Below, one piece after another: positions 1 through 7,585 of a stretch of 57,537 bases of DNA. This stretch comes from Prevotella sp. (GTDB taxonomy: Bacteria; Bacteroidota; Bacteroidia; Bacteroidales; Bacteroidaceae), in NCBI GenBank assembly GCA_003447235.1, contig DLZV01000026.1, forward strand, positions 1 through 57,537, in the 5' to 3' direction. A model generated the notes under the pieces. The model saw only the letters and a list, made by a program, of their open reading frames with translations, was not told the origin of the DNA and made no database searches. Position 1 is the stretch's first letter; every line of letters starts with the position of its first letter. A program made the translations under genes and the position numbers.

Positions 1-37
1 AATTTTAACGAACTATTGTAAAATAGGAGGAATTAAA

Positions 38-595
38 ATGAAACGACTATTATTTTTTGCCTTGACCGCATTGGTCTTGGTCTCTTGCGCCACGACGACG
101 TTCTTCGACGCCGAGGGACGCCAACTCAGTAAGTCGGAGCAGGACCGCATCACGGCCTCGGTCGTGAGCCAGCGGCTTGCCCAGCGCAAGTATCGCATTT
201 TTGCCGACTATATGTACCCGCAGCGGGCTCCTGGCGTGCGCCTCAACGACGACTGGGGCGTGGAGGTGGGACGCGACTCCATCGGATTCTTCCTGCCCTA
301 TTTTGGCCAGGTCTATATGGCCGATCCGGCGAAAGGCCCGGGCATGATCTTTATCGCGCCCTTGGACAGCTACGAGGAAACCCAGGTCAAGGAGGGCCAC
401 GTCCGCATCAAGGCGACGTGTCGCTACCGTCTCGACTCCTACCAGGTCTATCTCGACGTGTTCAGCAATGGGCGAGCCGAAATCTCCGTCATCCCGGCCA
501 ACCGCGACGCCATCCGCTATACGGGAGGCATGGATATGCAGGGAGTGTTCTTTACCTCGCCCGTGGCGGCAGCGCAATGGAAGGCGCGCCGATGA
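38..595 (+). CDS. DUF4251 family lipoprotein
   Basis: A 185-residue protein with a lipoprotein signal peptide: Lys/Arg N-terminus, hydrophobic core, and lipobox LVSC with Cys17 as the lipidated residue. The mature part matches my recollection of the Bacteroidetes DUF4251 family, with a conserved GFFLPYFGQVYMADP-like segment near residues 83-97 and a later GRAEISVIPANRDAIRYTG stretch. The function of the family is unknown; a membrane-anchored periplasmic or surface location is inferred. The start is set by an AGGAGG-type ribosome binding site at 26-31. The next gene is convergent, so this is probably the last or only gene of its transcript. Confidence 0.82.
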   Translation: MKRLLFFALTALVLVSCATTTFFDAEGRQLSKSEQDRITASVVSQRLAQRKYRIFADYMYPQRAPGVRLNDDWGVEVGRDSIGFFLPYFGQVYMADPAKGPGMIFIAPLDSYEETQVKEGHVRIKATCRYRLDSYQVYLDVFSNGRAEISVIPANRDAIRYTGGMDMQGVFFTSPVAAAQWKARR

Positions 596-652
596 GGCTA
601 CTTCTCAACCAGAAAAAGGTTGGGAAAACTATAGGAAAATAATCGGGTAGCC

Positions 653-748
653 AACAAGGAAACAACAGAATCATCTATAAAGGAAACAACAGGAGCGTTT
701 ATAAAGGAAGCAAAAGAATCTTCTATAAGGGAATACAACAGGGTGATC
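653..748. repeat. Four imperfect 24-bp tandem repeats
   Basis: Four consecutive 24-bp units begin at 653, 677, 701 and 725. Each starts with AWMAAGGAA-like sequence (ATAAAGGAAACAACAG in the clearest copy) and diverges over its last 8 bases. The array fills most of the 237-bp spacer between two convergent genes. Read on the minus strand it gives an 8-residue periodic peptide, but there is no sign of real coding there. Confidence 0.75.
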
Positions 749-832
749 TGTTGGAAAATAGGAAAAAACAAATAGTGGACAGTTGTCGTGCAGCTGTCCA
801 CTATTTGTAGGGGAAAGGGAAACCTCGCAGTC

Positions 833-1795
833 TTAGGCGTAGGTCTCGAGAAACTTCACCGTGCCTCTGACCACTACTTCTTTGGCCGTAGCCGGGATGA
901 GAACGCTCTCGCCCTCTATGAGCGAGGTCTCCTTGCCGCCATCCACCTGCAGCGTGCCAATGCCCTCCATGGCGATGAGGATCACGAAACTGTCGAGCTC
1001 GGAATAGTCGATGAGCATGGGCTCGTCGATGTCATAGACCGAGGTGGTGAAATGCTGGCAGCGGACCAGTTCCACGCCCTCGTTCTTGGCCGGCTGGTAG
1101 TGGGTGCGGTAGTCGGGCAGCACGTCGTAGTCGATACATTCGGCAGCCTCGGCGGTGTGGAGCTGGCGATAGTTGCCGTCTTTGTCCTTGCGCTTGAAGT
1201 CGTAAATGCGGTAAGTGACGTCGCTGGTCTCCTGGATCTCGGCCAGGAAGCAGCCCGCGCCGATGCTGTGGATGCGGCCCGCGGGGAGGAAGAAGACGTC
1301 GCCGTCCTTGACAGGATATTCAGCCAGAGCGTCGGTGATGGTGTCGTCCTCCACCATCTGCTTATACTCTGCGGGCGTGATCTGTTGCTTCAGACCGCTG
1401 CGCAGGGAGGCCGTGGGGTCGCTTTTCATCACATACCACATCTCGGTCTTGCCGCGCGGCAGCCCCTTCTGCTGAGCCTGCTCGTCGTTGGGGTGCACCT
1501 GGATGGAGAGTTGCTGGCGCGCGTCGATAAACTTGATGAGCAGGGGGAACAAATTGCCGTAGCGCGCGTAGTTCTCCTTGCCGACCAGCAGCTCCTTCTG
1601 CTCCGCCAGCACGTCGTTGAGTTTCCAGCCCTTGTATTCGCCGTTGGCGACAACAGTCTCGTTGTCTTTCACGCCCGACACCTCCCAGCTCTCGCCCACC
1701 TGGTCGAGGGACTTCTCCAGGTGCTTGAACGGGATAATCTTGTCACCACCCCAAATCGTCTGCTTCAGTAGTGGTTCAAACTTCAAAAACTCCAT
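833..1795 (-). CDS. manA: Class I mannose-6-phosphate isomerase
   Basis: A 320-residue zinc-dependent isomerase interconverting mannose 6-phosphate and fructose 6-phosphate, feeding GDP-mannose synthesis or mannose catabolism. The N-terminus carries the family-typical KQTIWGG (residues 11-17). The metal-site elements are visible: QVHPND (His101), KTEMWYV (Glu118) and PAGRIHSIGAG (His176) on a cupin fold. Length fits the short class I enzymes common in Bacteroidetes and Firmicutes. The gene follows a small secreted-protein gene on the same strand, but a terminator lies between them and no -7 box was found directly upstream, so its promoter is unclear. Confidence 0.93.
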   Translation of the reverse strand: MEFLKFEPLLKQTIWGGDKIIPFKHLEKSLDQVGESWEVSGVKDNETVVANGEYKGWKLNDVLAEQKELLVGKENYARYGNLFPLLIKFIDARQQLSIQVHPNDEQAQQKGLPRGKTEMWYVMKSDPTASLRSGLKQQITPAEYKQMVEDDTITDALAEYPVKDGDVFFLPAGRIHSIGAGCFLAEIQETSDVTYRIYDFKRKDKDGNYRQLHTAEAAECIDYDVLPDYRTHYQPAKNEGVELVRCQHFTTSVYDIDEPMLIDYSELDSFVILIAMEGIGTLQVDGGKETSLIEGESVLIPATAKEVVVRGTVKFLETYA

Positions 1796-1828
1796 GTTCG
1801 TTATCTTGTTTTGATGATGTTCGTTTAC

Positions 1829-1866
1829 AAAAAAAGCGGCACAAGCGACGTGGTGCGCCTGTGCCG
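1829..1866 (-). terminator. Rho-independent terminator of the small T9SS gene
   Basis: Inverted arms CGGCACA (1837-1843) and TGTGCCG (1860-1866) enclose a GC-rich loop. On the minus strand they are followed by a T run (the A tract at 1829-1835). The element sits just downstream of the gene ending at 1902 and upstream of manA. Confidence 0.8.
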
Positions 1867-1901
1867 TCTAAGCCAGAAAGACGTGCTTTGACAGGCCGTC
1901 C

Positions 1902-2378
1902 TTATTTCTTGAACTTGAAGGAGGCGTTGCCCACCTTGAGCACATAGATGCCCTTCGGCAGTGCGCTCACATCCACGGGCTGGCCGCTCCACTGTGCCAC
2001 CGCGAGACACTGCGTGCCGTTGAGGGCAAACACCTCTATGCGGCCCTGCTCAGCGCCTTCTATATATATAAGGTTCTCGCGCGCATAGACACGCACGTTG
2101 TTCGCCACGGCCTCGGCCTTGCCAATGCCGTCCGTACTGTTGTCGATGAAACTGACGGTCGCCTTGTAGCTGTAGCGCTCGTTGGTGCCGTCCTTCTTAT
2201 CTACAGAGAGCGCCTCCTCGGTGAAGGAGATGCGGTTTACCTCGCTCAGATCGACCTTGCCGAGCTCAGTCGCATTCTCGCTGATGACAATACTTTCGCC
2301 GTTGGCCGACTGTGCGCTGGCGTAGCAGCACGGCAGCATCAGCAGCGAGATAACTGTAAGTCTTTTCAATAATCTCAT
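1902..2378 (-). CDS. Small secreted protein with T9SS-type C-terminal sorting domain
   Basis: A 158-residue protein beginning with a clear signal peptide (MRLLKRLTVISLLMLPCCYA, predicted cleavage near ASAQ). The last ~60 residues resemble a T9SS type A sorting domain: a VYARENLIYIEG-like strand, RIEVFALNGTQ, LPKGIYVLKVG, and a basic FKFKK end. Only about 70 residues remain between signal and sorting domain, including a DLSEVNRISFTEE segment. The start at 2378 is preferred over in-frame codons further upstream because the signal peptide begins there and a -7 box at 2421-2429 would lie inside a longer version. The function is unknown; export and surface attachment or release by T9SS is inferred. 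Confidence 0.78.
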   Translation of the reverse strand: MRLLKRLTVISLLMLPCCYASAQSANGESIVISENATELGKVDLSEVNRISFTEEALSVDKKDGTNERYSYKATVSFIDNSTDGIGKAEAVANNVRVYARENLIYIEGAEQGRIEVFALNGTQCLAVAQWSGQPVDVSALPKGIYVLKVGNASFKFKK

Positions 2379-2420
2379 ACTCTTTATTTTGTCTTTGGTT
2401 CTATTCCGTTGAACAATAAT

Positions 2421-2429
2421 GCAAAGATA
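2421..2429 (-). promoter_or_regulatory. -7 box TATCTTTGC
   Basis: A match on the minus strand to the Bacteroidetes TAnnTTTG -7 element, about 42 bases upstream of the small T9SS protein start. Confidence 0.6.
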
Positions 2430-2630
2430 GTGGGTTTTTCCAACTCCTGCAAGTTTTTGAGGGCTTTTCTCAGTTTTATCCAAGATTTGACCCGAAGCGT
2501 TCGGCTCTGTCACCAAAAGTCTTGATTTCCTGTTGATGCGTCAAGATAGTCGCCGTGGGGCTCGTGGCGCCTGTCCGCCTGCTGGTCGTCAACAAAATGA
2601 GGGTGAGACCAAAATTCGTGGCATTTTATT

Positions 2631-2661
2631 TTGCAATGTCTGCAAATTGCAGTAATTTTGC
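2631..2661 (+). promoter_or_regulatory. Promoter TTG-N19-TAATTTTGC
   Basis: A -33-like TTTTG ending at 2633 is followed after 19 bases by a -7 box at 2653-2661, which lies 23 bases before the ATG at 2685. Both elements and the spacing fit the Bacteroidetes consensus. This supports the small downstream gene being expressed. Confidence 0.7.
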
Positions 2662-2684
2662 GGGCAGTTATGTAACTAAATGAC

Positions 2685-2975
2685 ATGAAACGAGAGATAA
2701 AAAAAATCATCACGGACTGGGGCCGTCGCCCCTCCGACCGGCTCGAGCAACCTTCCGATTTCGAGCGCTTGTCGAAGCGGCTGGAGGCACGGAGCATCCA
2801 TCTGGCTCCCCATTCCCTCCGCAGGCTCTGGAAATGGGTGTCGGCAGCCAAACCCGAGAAGCCTTCGCAGCGCACCCTCGACCGCCTCGCCCTCTTCGCA
2901 GGTTTCCAGGACTGGAAGGACCTGCAGAAGGCCCTCCACGGCACCAATGATGCCGCGCTCAACTACAAGGACTGA
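2685..2975 (+). CDS. Small protein with HTH-like Bacteroidetes module
   Basis: A 96-residue basic protein. The arrangement of a helical LSKRLEARSIHLAPHSLRRL segment, a KPSQRTLDRLALFAGF segment and a DWKDLQKAL end resembles a short module I have seen at the N-terminus of various Bacteroidetes proteins, where it looks like a compact helix-turn-helix. That resemblance is from memory and weak; the function is not assigned. A consensus promoter lies directly upstream and a bidirectional terminator downstream, so it appears to be a monocistronic gene. The AAACGAGAGA-type purine stretch lies after the ATG rather than before it, so no clear Shine-Dalgarno sequence is present. Confidence 0.65.
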   Translation: MKREIKKIITDWGRRPSDRLEQPSDFERLSKRLEARSIHLAPHSLRRLWKWVSAAKPEKPSQRTLDRLALFAGFQDWKDLQKALHGTNDAALNYKD

Positions 2976-3048
2976 ATCTGGTCCCTCGGAATGGCAACCA
3001 GCCTTCGACTTCAAAAGCCATTCTGAGGGCCAGTCCCCGAAAACACAA

Positions 3049-3090
3049 TAAGAAAAGGCCCGCCCTGCAATGAGGACGAGCCTTTTCTTA
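3049..3090. terminator. Bidirectional terminator
   Basis: Perfect 11-bp inverted arms TAAGAAAAGGC (3049-3059) and GCCTTTTCTTA (3080-3090) lie between convergent genes. Each arm gives a T-rich 3' side on its strand. Confidence 0.85.
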
Positions 3091-3128
3091 TTTCTTTTGG
3101 CCTATGGCCGTTTGCACTGGCAAGTTGC

Positions 3129-3488
3129 TTACTTGGCGGCGACGGTACGCTTCTCCTTGATACGGGCAGCCTTACCGGTGAGGTTGCGCAGGTAGTAGAG
3201 CTTGGCGCGACGCACCTTACCACGCTTGTTCACCTCGATAGAGTCGATGTTCGGAGACTCGATCGGGAAGATACGCTCCACACCGATCGTACCAGACATC
3301 TTGCGGACGGTGAAACGTCTCTTCTCGCCATGGCCGATGATCTTGATCACGACACCACGGTAGAGCTGAATACGCTCCTTGTTACCCTCGGTGATCTTGT
3401 AAGCGACGGTTACAGTGTCACCGGCACGGAACTCTGGAAACTGCTTGCCGGTTGCAAATGCTTCTTCTGCAACTTTGATTAAATCCAT
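3129..3488 (-). CDS. rplS: 50S ribosomal protein L19
   Basis: A 119-residue protein matching L19 along its whole length: FRAGDTVTVAYKITEG, the RIQLYRGVVI and RFTVRKMSGTIGVERIFP segments, and the basic RRAKLYYLRNLTGKAARIKE end. L19 sits at the 30S-50S interface of the large subunit. Here it is not in the rpsP-rimM-trmD-rplS operon seen in many bacteria but stands alone, with its own -7 box (3577-3585) and a ~90-base leader. Confidence 0.97.
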   Translation of the reverse strand: MDLIKVAEEAFATGKQFPEFRAGDTVTVAYKITEGNKERIQLYRGVVIKIIGHGEKRRFTVRKMSGTIGVERIFPIESPNIDSIEVNKRGKVRRAKLYYLRNLTGKAARIKEKRTVAAK

Positions 3489-3576
3489 TTCTTTGTACAG
3501 TTTAATGTTATTGGTTGCTCCAACGTAACGTGGCTCATGACTCTTCCATGGTCAGCGGTTCCGCCGAAAAGCGGGT

Positions 3577-3585
3577 GCAAAGGTA
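3577..3585 (-). promoter_or_regulatory. rplS -7 box TACCTTTGC
   Basis: A minus-strand match to TAnnTTTG about 90 bases upstream of rplS. Confidence 0.65.
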
Positions 3586-3683
3586 CGCAAAAAATGACGA
3601 ACAAAAGTGGATGGCGGGGGAAATTATGCGCCTTTAACACAAATTATTCCTCACAACAGACCCTCGGGATGAATTATTTTGGC

Positions 3684-3692
3684 TAACTTTGC
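3684..3692 (+). promoter_or_regulatory. -7 box TAACTTTGC of the nucleotidase operon
   Basis: A plus-strand match to TAnnTTTG, 110 bases before the ATG at 3803. No convincing -33 TTG was found at the right distance. Confidence 0.6.
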
Positions 3693-3802
3693 AGAAAAGC
3701 TGACAACGCAGCCTCCCCGATCGCCAGTAGGTTGGTGGCCTGCAGCGGCTTATTCGCAAACAGACACGAACGATAGATACAGATATAGATACAAATAGAA
3801 AT

Positions 3803-4579
3803 ATGAAGAAAATCGCTAGTCTTCTGATGGGGACGGTCTGTGTGTCAGGATCTTTCCTCGCCCTCGCGGCCTGTTCCAGTCCTTACGAAGTAGCCTCGAT
3901 GGATCGTTCGCGCCTCGTGGTCGATGCGCGCTACGACGCCCGTCCCGACGCCGAGGCCATGGCTTTCATCGCTCCCTACCAGCGGGAGGTCGATTCGTTG
4001 ATGTTCCCCGTGGTAGGGGAGACAACCCACCAGATGGCCACGGGCCGACCGGAGAGCGACCTGAGCAACCTGCTGGCCGACATCATGGTCTGGGCGGGAA
4101 CAGACTTTGGCGAGCAACTGCAGTTGGGCGTGTACAACATGGGTGGCATCCGGGCCAACCTGCCGGCAGGCAAGGTGACCAAGGGCGACATCCTCAATGT
4201 CGCCCCGTTTGAGAACAAGATCTGCTTCCTCACCCTCACGGGCGAAGACTTGCTGCTGCTCTTCCGCGAGATAGCCCACCGTGGAGGCGAAGGCGTGAGC
4301 CACGGTGTGGAACTGACCATCACCAAGGACGGACAACTGATCGCGGCCCGGCTCCACGGTCAGGAGATAGATCCTCAGGGCCGCTACCGTATAGCCACGC
4401 TCGACTATGTGGCGCAGGGCAACGACCAGCTCTCGGCTTTCAAGCGCAAGACCGACGTCCACGAGCCGGGCGGAAAGGAGAACGACAGTCGTTTCGTCAT
4501 CGAGCGCTATTTCCAGGAGAAGGCCAGTAAGGGCGAGCAGGTAGATGCGCGCCGCGAGGGCCGAATCGTCATCCAATAA
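3803..4579 (+). CDS. 5'-nucleotidase C-terminal domain lipoprotein
   Basis: A 258-residue lipoprotein (lipobox ALAAC, Cys24). The rest corresponds to the C-terminal substrate-binding domain of UshA-type 5'-nucleotidases: an FPVVGETTHQM segment, DLSNLLADIMVW, NMGGIRANLPAGKVTKGDI (residues 112-130), VAPFENKI and a GNDQLSAF substrate loop. The N-terminal metallophosphatase domain is absent here and is encoded by the next gene, 22 bases downstream. The two products probably act together at the envelope to dephosphorylate nucleotides, but physical association is inferred only. Confidence 0.88.
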   Translation: MKKIASLLMGTVCVSGSFLALAACSSPYEVASMDRSRLVVDARYDARPDAEAMAFIAPYQREVDSLMFPVVGETTHQMATGRPESDLSNLLADIMVWAGTDFGEQLQLGVYNMGGIRANLPAGKVTKGDILNVAPFENKICFLTLTGEDLLLLFREIAHRGGEGVSHGVELTITKDGQLIAARLHGQEIDPQGRYRIATLDYVAQGNDQLSAFKRKTDVHEPGGKENDSRFVIERYFQEKASKGEQVDARREGRIVIQ

Positions 4580-4601
4580 TTGATCATATCCGTCAAGACT
4601 C

Positions 4602-5462
4602 ATGAACAAAACTTACTCCATATTCATTGTCGCCCTGCTGCTTTGCTCCTCCGTGGGCGCATGGGCGCAGAAACAGAAGATGCTGACCATCCTTCATACC
4701 AACGACACACATAGCACGATTTTCCCGCTCTCGGAGATGCTCAGCGACACCATGACGGCGGGCCGCGGAGGCTTCATGCGGCGCGTAGCTATGATCAAGG
4801 AGGAGCGTGCCAAGGATCCCGATTTGTTGCTCTTCGATTCGGGCGACTTCTCGCAGGGGTCGGCCTACTATACTCTCTACAAGGGCGACGTGGAGAGCGG
4901 ACTGATGAACCTCATGCACTATGACGCCGGAACCATCGGCAACCATGAGTTCGACTTCGGACTCGACAATATGGCACGGGTCTTCCGCCGCCTCAACTTT
5001 CCCATCCTCTGTGCCAACTACGACTTCACGGGTACGGAGCTCGACGGCCTCGTCAAACCCTACGTCATCCTCAAGCGCAAGGGACTGAAGATCGGCGTCT
5101 TCGGACTCTGTCCCGAGCTCGACGGGCTGGTCGATCACAAAAACTTTGAGCCCATTCGCTATCACGACCCGATAGCCGCGGCCCGCGAGATGGTGCAGAC
5201 GCTGCGGGCCAAGCATTGCGACCTGATCATCTGTCTCTCCCATCTCGGATGGAAGATAGAGGAGGTGAGCGATGATGACGTGATAGCGGCCGTGGAAGGC
5301 ATAGACCTGGTGCTGGGTGGACACAGCCATAGCTATTTCCGCCAGATGCAGTATGTCAAGGACCCAGCAGGGCGTGAGGTGCCGGTCGATCAGAACGGCA
5401 AGCATGCGGTCTATGTGGGCAAGATCCGGGTGGAGATGGTGCCGGCCAAAACGAAAAAATAA
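4602..5462 (+). CDS. Metallophosphatase (5'-nucleotidase N-terminal domain)
   Basis: A 286-residue secreted protein with a cleavable signal peptide (to about AWA-Q, residue 23). It has the calcineurin-like metal-binding motifs of the UshA N-terminal domain: HTNDTH (Asp35, His37), DSGDFSQGS (Asp82), GNHEFD (113-118), a later LSHLG, and GGHSHS near the end. It stops after this domain, so it lacks the nucleotide-binding C-terminal domain, which is the product of the preceding gene. Probable role: the catalytic half of a two-subunit periplasmic 5'-nucleotidase or 2',3'-cyclic phosphodiesterase. Confidence 0.9.
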   Translation: MNKTYSIFIVALLLCSSVGAWAQKQKMLTILHTNDTHSTIFPLSEMLSDTMTAGRGGFMRRVAMIKEERAKDPDLLLFDSGDFSQGSAYYTLYKGDVESGLMNLMHYDAGTIGNHEFDFGLDNMARVFRRLNFPILCANYDFTGTELDGLVKPYVILKRKGLKIGVFGLCPELDGLVDHKNFEPIRYHDPIAAAREMVQTLRAKHCDLIICLSHLGWKIEEVSDDDVIAAVEGIDLVLGGHSHSYFRQMQYVKDPAGREVPVDQNGKHAVYVGKIRVEMVPAKTKK

Positions 5463-5480
5463 GTTCAAGGAATTGATTTT

Positions 5481-5960
5481 ATGGAAGAGAACAAGACAGA
5501 GCAGGGTTACTGCTACAAGTATCCGCGCCCAGCGGTGACGACCGACGTCGTCCTCTTCGCGATGGTGGATTCCCAGATGAAGGTGCTTCTGATACAGCGG
5601 GGCAGAGATCCCTACAAGGGTCAGTGGGCGTTTCCGGGTGGATTTCTCAATATGGATGAGACCGCCGAGGTGGGTGCGTTGCGAGAGCTCAAGGAGGAGA
5701 CGGGACTGGAATTGGACCACGTCAGACAGTTTCACACCTTCACCCGCCTCGACCGCGATCCGCGAGGGCGCACGATCAGTATCGCCTACTATGAGTTGAT
5801 CGACTGCCAGAAGGTGGTGGGAGGCGACGATGCGGCCTGCGCCCGGTGGTTTTCCCTCAACGATCTTCCGCCTTTGGCTTTCGACCACGCCGATATGTTG
5901 GAGAAGGCCCGCCGTGCCTTGGCTTGTCAGCAGAAGTTGGAGAAGCTGGGCCTCGACTGA
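5481..5960 (+). CDS. Nudix hydrolase
   Basis: A 159-residue protein with a complete Nudix box, from Gly54 of GFLNMDE through REL-KEETGL at residues 68-76 (G-x5-E-x7-REU-x-EE-x-GU). The overall pattern, with a TTDVVLFAM strand and an RDPYKGQWAFPGGF lead-in, fits the ADP-ribose pyrophosphatase-like subgroup, but the substrate cannot be fixed from sequence. It is the third gene of the nucleotidase operon (18-base gap, then a strong terminator), which suggests a role in nucleotide or nucleotide-sugar turnover. Confidence 0.88.
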   Translation: MEENKTEQGYCYKYPRPAVTTDVVLFAMVDSQMKVLLIQRGRDPYKGQWAFPGGFLNMDETAEVGALRELKEETGLELDHVRQFHTFTRLDRDPRGRTISIAYYELIDCQKVVGGDDAACARWFSLNDLPPLAFDHADMLEKARRALACQQKLEKLGLD

Positions 5961-5989
5961 CGCCGTCCTCACAGGCAGGGGGATAAGCA

Positions 5990-6030
5990 AAAGCCGCACT
6001 TATTGACTTCCAATCAATAGGTGCGGCTTT
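5990..6030. terminator. Bidirectional terminator with 17-bp stem
   Basis: AAAGCCGCAC (5990-5999) pairs with GTGCGGCTTT (6021-6030), and pairing continues inward (TATTGA with TCAATA) to a short loop. It lies between convergent genes. The 3' half contains TTGACTTC and AATAGGTGCG, also found in the terminator at 12605-12682. Confidence 0.88.
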
Positions 6031-6101
6031 GTGTAGCGAGTTGGCAGTGGAGCGCCGATGATGGCTTGTCGAGCCTCGGCGGCAGCCTGTGGCCAGGGTG
6101 G

Positions 6102-7292
6102 CTAAGCCACCAGCTGGTAGAGCATGAACAGCCAGTGGGCCATCAGCGCGGCGCAGAGACCGCCGATGGTGTGGGAGAGAATGGCCTTGGAGGTCAGCTC
6201 ACGATAGCCAATGGCGTCGAGCATGGCTGTATGGGTACTGAGGTAGCCCGACCAGCACATACCGATGGCGGTGCAGACAGCAATGGCGTTGCCGTCGATC
6301 CAGCCCTGGGCTGCGAAGTTGGGAATCAAGCTCAGCGCAGCGCCTACAGCACCAAGGGCGGTGATGGGGAAGGCGATCTGGTGAGGATCGTTCAGGCCGA
6401 ACAGCGGCTCAAGGATGAAGTTGATCTTGTTGGCCAGGGCCGGCAGCAGCTCGATACCCTCGTAGGCTGCGCCCGTGAAGGTGCCGTCCTTGCTTGCGCC
6501 AAACGTGAGGATCATGACCAGCGTGGAGATGATCAGCACACCCGGGATGATGGACATTCCTACCTCCACACCCGATTTGCCACCATCGAGCAACGAGTTG
6601 AGCGTGCGCAGGAAGGTCGATTTCTCCTCCTCGTGGATCACCTTCTCAGGCATTTCCTTGAACTTCTGGGAGTCGAGAGCGTTCTCCTCGCGGTAGGCAG
6701 GATAGGCTTTCAGCACGAAATACTGCATGCAGCGGGTGGAGACGACGCAGCCCGTGCAGGCGCCGAAGAAACCGATGAGCGGCTCCATCATGTAGCCCTG
6801 TCCCATCATGAAGACGATCACGATGAGGCCCATACCGAAGGCCGTACCGAAGTTGGTCAGGGAGATGTACTGGAACTTTTTGAAGTAGCCACTGAAGTGG
6901 GTGTCCTTGGCCAGCGTGATGATAGCGGGGTTGTCGCTGAGGAAGGTCAGGACGGCGCCCAGCGAGGCCACACCCGGAAGGTTGAAAACAGGCTTCATGA
7001 GCGGGCGCAGGATCTTCTCGATGAGGTCCACTACGCCAAACTCCACAAACACCTTGCCCAGCGCGCCCGTGAGCACACAGATGGCCATGAGGTAGAAGCA
7101 AGTGTTGAGCAGAAGGTCGTGTGCGGTGTGCATCACGGTGTTGAGCATGGGGGCAGCACCCATTCGGTATCCGATGTAACCGAAGAGCGCACCAACGATG
7201 AGTAGGCAGGTTAAGCCTTTCGGAATCCATCCGAAGAGACCCGATTTCTTGCCCGACGCGCGGTCTTCCCGCTGTTGAGATTCATTTGTCAT
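6102..7292 (-). CDS. Nucleoside-recognition (Gate) domain membrane protein
   Basis: A 396-residue polytopic membrane protein. After a short basic cytoplasmic N-terminus there are roughly eight to ten hydrophobic segments, in two blocks separated by a charged loop (about residues 205-235, rich in Lys and Glu). Motifs such as SLGAVLTFLSDNPAIITLAKD and STHTAMLDAIGYRELTSKAI resemble the conserved CD0519/CD1768-type family carrying nucleoside-recognition (Gate) repeats. Transport of a nucleoside or another small molecule is only a family-level guess. It is monocistronic, with a -7 box at 7341-7349. Confidence 0.75.
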   Translation of the reverse strand: MTNESQQREDRASGKKSGLFGWIPKGLTCLLIVGALFGYIGYRMGAAPMLNTVMHTAHDLLLNTCFYLMAICVLTGALGKVFVEFGVVDLIEKILRPLMKPVFNLPGVASLGAVLTFLSDNPAIITLAKDTHFSGYFKKFQYISLTNFGTAFGMGLIVIVFMMGQGYMMEPLIGFFGACTGCVVSTRCMQYFVLKAYPAYREENALDSQKFKEMPEKVIHEEEKSTFLRTLNSLLDGGKSGVEVGMSIIPGVLIISTLVMILTFGASKDGTFTGAAYEGIELLPALANKINFILEPLFGLNDPHQIAFPITALGAVGAALSLIPNFAAQGWIDGNAIAVCTAIGMCWSGYLSTHTAMLDAIGYRELTSKAILSHTIGGLCAALMAHWLFMLYQLVA

Positions 7293-7340
7293 GATTGTCT
7301 TGGCTGTCAGCCGTCAATTGTTTTTGAGTTATTTTTGGCT

Positions 7341-7349
7341 GCAAAAGTA
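7341..7349 (-). promoter_or_regulatory. -7 box TACTTTTGC
   Basis: A minus-strand match, about 49 bases before the membrane protein gene, with a TTG about 20 bases further upstream. Confidence 0.65.
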
Positions 7350-7410
7350 CCAAATGTTTCCCATTATACCAAGCAGATGGCACAAAAAATGGAATTGTAA
7401 TGGCATATAT

Positions 7411-7442
7411 TTTGAGATACCGTCTTTTATTGCTATCTTTGC
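7411..7442 (+). promoter_or_regulatory. sppA promoter TTTG-N19-TATCTTTGC
   Basis: TTTG at 7411-7414 and the -7 box at 7434-7442 are separated by 19 bases, close to the Bacteroidetes consensus. The leader to the sppA ATG is ~140 bases. Confidence 0.72.
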
Positions 7443-7585
7443 AAAGGAGATGCGCCCGCCTGCACTATGGTCGGGTTAGGGTTCGCAGCAAGGGCTGGCA
7501 GCGTCTCGTGGCAGAAGTGATTTCGGCACATAGAATCTCGCTCGCCGGCACGAATGGTTACACGGAATAAACAGATTGTTAGTAT

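Larger units (their letters stand above)
3489..3802. other. Divergent promoter region of rplS and the 5'-nucleotidase genes
   Basis: A 314-bp spacer. It holds the minus-strand -7 box for rplS (3577-3585) and the plus-strand -7 box for the nucleotidase operon (3684-3692). The leader of the latter is ~110 bases and ends in repeated GATAGATACAGATA-like sequence before the ATG. No further gene or RNA motif was recognised. Confidence 0.6.

Noticed and set aside
598..801. A minus-strand 67-codon frame with 8-residue periodicity over the 24-bp array
   Set aside because: The periodicity follows from the DNA repeat (24 is a multiple of three); there is no ribosome binding site and no similarity to known proteins.
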